The translations under genes were made by a program, and so were the position numbers. From positions 206,050-270,049 of the forward strand of contig JAIXWD010000016.1 in the NCBI GenBank assembly GCA_027482225.1: a stretch of DNA of 64,000 nt. Reading direction: 5' to 3'. Of the stretch, positions 59,833-64,000 are shown one piece after another. This stretch comes from Bacteroidota bacterium (GTDB lineage Bacteria; Bacteroidota; Bacteroidia; UKL13-3). Numbering within the stretch: position 1 is the first letter of the stretch; each line of letters begins with the position of its first letter. Below the pieces are notes generated by a model that was given only the letters and a program-made list of their open reading frames with translations, was not told the DNA's origin and searched no databases.

Positions 59833-62454
59833 TTAAATGATATTTTTAGCTTTTTCTAAAGCCTCATTCAAACCGATTAGTTTATTGCCTCCTGCAGTAG
59901 CATAAAATGGTTGTCCGCCACCTCCACCTTCAATTTCCTTAGCTAAGTCTTTTATAATATTACCAGCATGCAATTTTTTATCAGCAACTAAGTTATCGCT
60001 AATAATTACGCTTAACATGGGTTTGCCGTTTAACTCACAACCCAATACACAAAACAAATTTTCTACCTCTGTTTTAAGCTGGAATGATAAGTTCTTTAGC
60101 TGCTCTGCGGAAGAGATTGTTATGAGTTGAATAAGTTGATTGGTTGATTGGTTTGTTACGATTTTAGTTTTGAGTTCTTGTTTGATTAAGGTTGTTTTTT
60201 CGTTTTCGAACACTTCCAATTTCTTCAACAACTCAGCTTTATCAGCAACCAATTGCTCAACCGATTTTTTCAAATCTTTGGCACTTAGCAATTGTTTTAA
60301 TTCGTTTACTAAATTCCATTGTGTATTGGTTAATTCTTCAACAGCGGTAGATGTAATGGCTTCAATCCTCCTTACGCCAGCAGCAACAGCACTTTCGCTA
60401 ATGATTTTAAAAGCACCAATATTACCAGTAGCTTTTACGTGTGTACCTCCACATAATTCACGGCTATAGTTTTCGTCAAATGTTATAACACGAACACTTT
60501 CGCCATATTTTTCACCAAACAACATCATAGCGCCCATATTTTGAGCTTCAGAAATTGGTACACTTCTGCGTTCATCTATACTAATATTCTCTCTAATTTT
60601 TTGGTTAACGATGTGTTCTACTTCTGCAATTTCTTCAGCTGTCATTGCTGAAAAATGAGAGAAATCAAAACGTAAATATTCGCTATTAACTAAACTGCCT
60701 TTTTGTTGCACGTGCGTACCTAATACACTGCGTAAAGCTGCATGTAATAGGTGTGAAGCAGTGTGGTTATTGGTTGTTTTTTTTCGTCTTCCTATGTTTA
60801 AATATGCCTTAAAATATGCGGTTGGCTCAGATGGAAGTTTATCTACAACTATTATTGGTAGGCCGTTCTCTTTAATAGTATTTACAACTTCTATACGTTC
60901 ATTTGAAAATTCAAGCCACCCTGTATCACCAACTTGTCCTCCACCTTCAGGATAGAATATATTATCAAGAATTACTATTTGAAACAGAGTGTCTTTTCCT
61001 TTTTTTACTTTCCTATATTGAACTACATAGTTTTGGTTTATACTTTCAATTCTCTCATAATAATCTTTTGTGTTATCCAAGACACCACCACCGATACTAT
61101 CAGGGAAGCCAGGAATCCAATCATCAGTAGTTAATTCGGTGGCTTTACGAGAGCGTTCTTTTTGTTGCAACAGCTCCTGTTCAAATCCCGCTTCGTCCAC
61201 TTTAAGACCTCTTTCAGAAGCAATTAGTTTGGTTAAATCTAATGGGAATCCGAATGTGTCATAAAGTTCAAAAACCACTTTTCCATCAAGTTCTTTGATG
61301 CCATCAAGCTTTTTAATACCATTTTCCAACGTCTTCAAAAAACTTACTTCTTCTTCTCTAATTACTTTTACCACAAAATCTTTTTGTTGGTGCAATTCAG
61401 GGAATACATTTTTAAAACTTTCGGCAATAATATCATCAGCTAATTTGCATAAAAATGGTTCTTTTAAATTTAAAAATTGGTATTGGTAACGCACGGCTCT
61501 ACGTAAAATTCTTCTAATAACATAACCCGCACCATTATTACTTGGTAATTGTCCATCGGCAATGGCAAAACTAATGGCACGAATATGATCAGCCATTACA
61601 CGCATGGCAATATCTTGCTTACTATCGCTAAAGTTGTATTTAACACCTGAGTGTTTTTCAATAAACTGAATAGAAGGAACAAACACATCGGTATCATAGT
61701 TCGATGATTTACCTTCAATGGCGCGAACCAAACGTTCAAAGCCCATTCCAGTATCTACGTGTTGTGCTGGTAGTTTTTCTAATGAACCATCTGCTTTACG
61801 GTTAAATTCCATAAACACGTTGTTCCAAATTTCTATCACTTGTGGGTGGTCGTTATTAACCAAAGTAGCACCGTTAACAGTTGCACGTTCTTCATCAGTT
61901 CGCAAATCCACATGTATTTCTGAACAGGGTCCGCATGGTCCTGTGTCACCCATTTCCCAGAAATTATCTTTTTTATTGCCGTTTAAAATACGTTTTTCAT
62001 CAATCCAAAGTTTCCAATTATCAAATGCTTCTTGATCAAACGCAAGTCCTTCTTTGGCATCTCCTTCAAATACGGTAACATATAAACGGTCTTTAGGTAG
62101 TTTATAAACCTCAGTTAATAATTCCCAAGCCCACTCAATGGCTTCTTTTTTAAAATAGTCGCCAAAACTCCAATTACCCAACATTTCAAACATCGTATGA
62201 TGATAGGTATCAACACCTACTTCTTCTAAATCATTATGCTTACCGCTTACTCGTAAACATTTTTGGGTATCTACCACACGTTTGTATTTAGGTGTTTCAT
62301 TGCCTAAAAACCAGTCTTTAAACTGATTCATGCCCGCATTGGTAAACATTAATGTAGGATCGTTTTTTACAACGATAGGAGCCGATGGAACTATTTGGTG
62401 CCCTTTAGCAGCAAAAAAATCGAGGAACTGTTGTCTTATTTGTGCGCTTGTCAT
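59833..62454 (-). CDS. alaS: alanyl-tRNA synthetase
   Basis: AlaS charges tRNA(Ala) with alanine and edits Ser and Gly. The 873-residue protein is complete: the class II catalytic domain (residues 1-250) has PTLMFTNAGMNQFKDWFLG and the MGDTGPCGPCSEIHVDL loop. The editing domain has the zinc motif HTASHLLHAAL (His-x3-His) near 567 and CGGTH near 663. The C-terminal C-Ala domain ends with GGGGGQPFYATAGG near 840. It is divergent from the M23 endopeptidase gene, with 118 bases between the starts. Confidence 0.97.
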   Translation of the reverse strand: MTSAQIRQQFLDFFAAKGHQIVPSAPIVVKNDPTLMFTNAGMNQFKDWFLGNETPKYKRVVDTQKCLRVSGKHNDLEEVGVDTYHHTMFEMLGNWSFGDYFKKEAIEWAWELLTEVYKLPKDRLYVTVFEGDAKEGLAFDQEAFDNWKLWIDEKRILNGNKKDNFWEMGDTGPCGPCSEIHVDLRTDEERATVNGATLVNNDHPQVIEIWNNVFMEFNRKADGSLEKLPAQHVDTGMGFERLVRAIEGKSSNYDTDVFVPSIQFIEKHSGVKYNFSDSKQDIAMRVMADHIRAISFAIADGQLPSNNGAGYVIRRILRRAVRYQYQFLNLKEPFLCKLADDIIAESFKNVFPELHQQKDFVVKVIREEEVSFLKTLENGIKKLDGIKELDGKVVFELYDTFGFPLDLTKLIASERGLKVDEAGFEQELLQQKERSRKATELTTDDWIPGFPDSIGGGVLDNTKDYYERIESINQNYVVQYRKVKKGKDTLFQIVILDNIFYPEGGGQVGDTGWLEFSNERIEVVNTIKENGLPIIVVDKLPSEPTAYFKAYLNIGRRKKTTNNHTASHLLHAALRSVLGTHVQQKGSLVNSEYLRFDFSHFSAMTAEEIAEVEHIVNQKIRENISIDERRSVPISEAQNMGAMMLFGEKYGESVRVITFDENYSRELCGGTHVKATGNIGAFKIISESAVAAGVRRIEAITSTAVEELTNTQWNLVNELKQLLSAKDLKKSVEQLVADKAELLKKLEVFENEKTTLIKQELKTKIVTNQSTNQLIQLITISSAEQLKNLSFQLKTEVENLFCVLGCELNGKPMLSVIISDNLVADKKLHAGNIIKDLAKEIEGGGGGQPFYATAGGNKLIGLNEALEKAKNII

Positions 62455-62572
62455 GTATCTTTATATCAGCTACTTGTTTTATTTTTGGTTGATTTAAAAA
62501 GTGTAATGGTTATTTTTGTTTTTGCATGTTACAAAAAAGGATGCATATTCAAGTTTCCACTAACAATTTAGG

Positions 62573-63535
62573 ATGGCAAAAATAAAATACTTTTACAATC
62601 CACATAGCTTAGATTTTGAGAAAGCTAGAATAAGTGTGCGCACCTTAGCGCTTCGCGTGTTTGGCTTTTTAAGTGCAAGTATAGTGGCTGGTGCAAGTTT
62701 GCTGTTGGTTGCTTATTATTACATTGATTCGCCTAAAGAGAAAATTCTAAAGCGTGAATTGGAGAATTATGAGCTTCAGGCTAAGGTACTTAATAAGAAA
62801 GTAGACAAGTTATATGCCTCAATTGGAGAGTTAAAAGAAAGAGATGCAAGTATTTATCGTGCTATTTTTGAGGCTGATCCTGTTAATTACAATACCCGAA
62901 AGGCAAGTGTTAACGATTATAAAGATTTGGAAGGTTTTGCCAATAGCGAGAGTTTGAAGGCCTTGAATCAACGTGTAGATGCCTTGGCCGATCAAGTAAC
63001 CATTCAAACTAAATCGATGGAACAATTGGCTAAGTTAGCTGAAAATAAAACAGACTTTTTAGCTTCTATTCCAGCTATTCAACCAGTAAGTAATAAAAAA
63101 CTACGCAGTATGGCATCAGGTTTTGGTTATCGCTTACACCCCATATACAAAACTTATAAGATGCATAGTGGTATTGATTTTACAGCGCCAACTGGTACAC
63201 CCATTTATGCTACAGGTAATGGAAGAATTGTACCTGCACCCAACGGGGTAAGTGGTTATGGAAATCATGTGGTAATTGACCATGGTTTTGGGTATAAAAC
63301 ACTATATGCACACATGTACAAAAGCAAGGTGCGCTTGGGTGAGCGTGTTAAACGTGGCCAATTGATAGGTTACGTAGGTAATACAGGTTTATCGTCAGGT
63401 CCACATTTACATTACGAGGTAATAAAAAATGGAAATAAAATTAATCCGATAAATTATTTCTTTAACGACTTAACGGAAACGGATTATGCAGCCATGCGTG
63501 AAATTGCCGAACGCCCAACACAATCGTTTGACTAG
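62573..63535 (+). CDS. M23 family peptidoglycan endopeptidase
   Basis: A 320-residue membrane-anchored LytM/M23 metallopeptidase that should cut peptide cross-links in peptidoglycan. The N-terminal transmembrane helix is at about 29-50 and coiled-coil heptads run through about 53-95 and 125-155. The zinc domain from about 180 to 290 has all ligands: His198 and Asp202 in MHSGIDFTAP, His247 in LYAHM, and His280 in GPHLHYEV. The N-terminal MAKIKYFYNPHSLDFE is the start of the Bacteroidota form. It precedes a MerR-type gene by about 70 bases, an arrangement that, as I recall, recurs next to alaS in this phylum. Confidence 0.94.
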   Translation: MAKIKYFYNPHSLDFEKARISVRTLALRVFGFLSASIVAGASLLLVAYYYIDSPKEKILKRELENYELQAKVLNKKVDKLYASIGELKERDASIYRAIFEADPVNYNTRKASVNDYKDLEGFANSESLKALNQRVDALADQVTIQTKSMEQLAKLAENKTDFLASIPAIQPVSNKKLRSMASGFGYRLHPIYKTYKMHSGIDFTAPTGTPIYATGNGRIVPAPNGVSGYGNHVVIDHGFGYKTLYAHMYKSKVRLGERVKRGQLIGYVGNTGLSSGPHLHYEVIKNGNKINPINYFFNDLTETDYAAMREIAERPTQSFD

Positions 63536-63606
63536 GGGGATTAAATATGTTGATAGAGCTGATTTGAGTAGTGAGTTTTGGTTTAAAGTTGAATTGTATA
63601 CAAACA

Positions 63607-63930
63607 ATGACTGATAAAATTGAAAAAAAATATTTTACCATAGGCGAAGTATCAGCCATGATTGGAGAGGCTAGCTCACTCATTCGTTTTTGGGAGAAAG
63701 AATTTACTGTTTTAAAACCCTTAAAAACAGAAAAAGGAACCAGGAAATATGATGCAAAGTCTATTGAGTTGATAAAGTATATTCATTATTTGGTTAAGCA
63801 AAAAGGATATACGTTAGAAGGCGCTAAGGATGCTTTGCGCAAAGATCAGCATATTGGAGGAAGGGCTGAGGTAATTGCAAAACTGAATGATGTAAAATCT
63901 TTTTTGGTTAGTCTCAAGGAAAGTATTTAA
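63607..63930 (+). CDS. MerR-family transcriptional regulator
   Basis: A 107-residue DNA-binding protein from the ATG at 63607 (the open extension to 63571 overlaps the intergenic leader). The winged helix-turn-helix is complete: KKYFTIGEVSAMIGEASSLIRFWEKEF with the usual Arg-Phe-Trp-Glu, then GTRKYDAKSIELIKYIHYLVKQKGYTLEGAKDAL. The chain ends after a short dimerisation helix and lacks a cofactor-binding domain, as in many Bacteroidota MerR proteins. It lies downstream of the M23 gene and may be co-transcribed. Its target is unknown; no Cys-rich metal-binding motif is present. The remaining 70 bases hold nothing recognisable. Confidence 0.92.
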   Translation: MTDKIEKKYFTIGEVSAMIGEASSLIRFWEKEFTVLKPLKTEKGTRKYDAKSIELIKYIHYLVKQKGYTLEGAKDALRKDQHIGGRAEVIAKLNDVKSFLVSLKESI

Positions 63931-64000
63931 ATGCTTGATAGCTCTATTTTAATAACTAATTAATTGAATGTTTATCATTATTTTTTATGTGTTTTATTAC

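Noticed and set aside
61718-62035. 105-codon open frame on the plus strand
   Set aside because: Antisense to the alaS catalytic core, and rich in Ser/Pro/Cys in the way typical of shadow frames in this genome.
1-64000. tRNA, rRNA, CRISPR arrays, insertion sequences, prophage genes, or defence systems
   Set aside because: I looked in the gaps for T-loop sequences, direct repeats with spacers, transposase or integrase motifs and terminal inverted repeats, and saw none that hold up. A covariance search (tRNAscan-SE, Infernal) and a repeat finder would settle this.

Overview
The window is AT-rich chromosomal DNA of a Bacteroidota bacterium. The strongest evidence is a complete core type IX secretion (T9SS) cluster, sprF/porP-gldK-gldL-gldM-gldN, at 3087-8853. 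Supporting signs are several exported proteins ending in T9SS type A sorting domains, a Porin_10-type outer-membrane protein, bacillithiol synthesis (bshB1), promoters of the Bacteroidota TTG...TAnnTTTG type, and a scarcity of Shine-Dalgarno sequences. The repertoire looks free-living, Gram-negative and respiratory: lipid A (lpxK), Kdo (kdsC), system I cytochrome c maturation, haem synthesis (hemD) and the MEP isoprenoid route (ispE). I cannot fix the family or genus from sequence alone.

Layout: 1-2957 holds a truncated BamA-like barrel, a DUF4271 membrane protein and hemD. 3022-8899 is the T9SS core. 8898-14733 is housekeeping: dtd, rsgA, crcB, adk, obgE, a membrane-anchored metallophosphoesterase and ispE. 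14753-20764 has a T9SS cargo, a DedA protein, a 38-residue lipoprotein with its glycosyltransferase, dcd, a flavin reductase, and ftsE with a small partner. 20854-23822 has a TPR/OmpA-like lipoprotein and prfB with its programmed +1 frameshift. 24125-35913 mixes unknown proteins with a thiolase, a class IV aminotransferase, mnmA, a secreted subtilase, bshB1 and a ferredoxin-type reductase. 36134-40208 is a cytochrome c maturation cluster (ccmC, ccmD-like, ccmE, ccmF). 40409-43008 has a DUF2520 dehydrogenase, kdsC and an exported glutaminase-fold protein. 43063-55371 is all on the minus strand: a propeller/Y_Y_Y sensor kinase with its NarL-type regulator, a porin, an anchor-B secreted protein, lpxK, a large T9SS cargo and a PhoB/PhoR-like pair. 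A gene-free, hairpin-rich stretch (55372-56015) follows. 56016-63930 ends the window with a TlpA-like lipoprotein, gatB, a META-domain lipoprotein, an acyl-CoA-binding protein, alaS, an M23 endopeptidase and a MerR regulator.

How the parts connect: the T9SS core would export the sorting-domain proteins at 14753, 48825, 51461 and probably 31915. The Ccm genes form a variant haem-delivery line, because CcmE carries Cys instead of His at the haem-attachment position. I found no rRNA, tRNA, CRISPR array, insertion sequence or prophage. I saw no clearly new multi-gene system. The items most worth following up are the CXXXY CcmE, the prfB recoding site in a genome that otherwise makes little use of Shine-Dalgarno pairing, two overlooked tiny genes (16666-16782 and 37055-37222), the palindromic site at 46858-46888 and the structured repeat-like region at 55490-55945.
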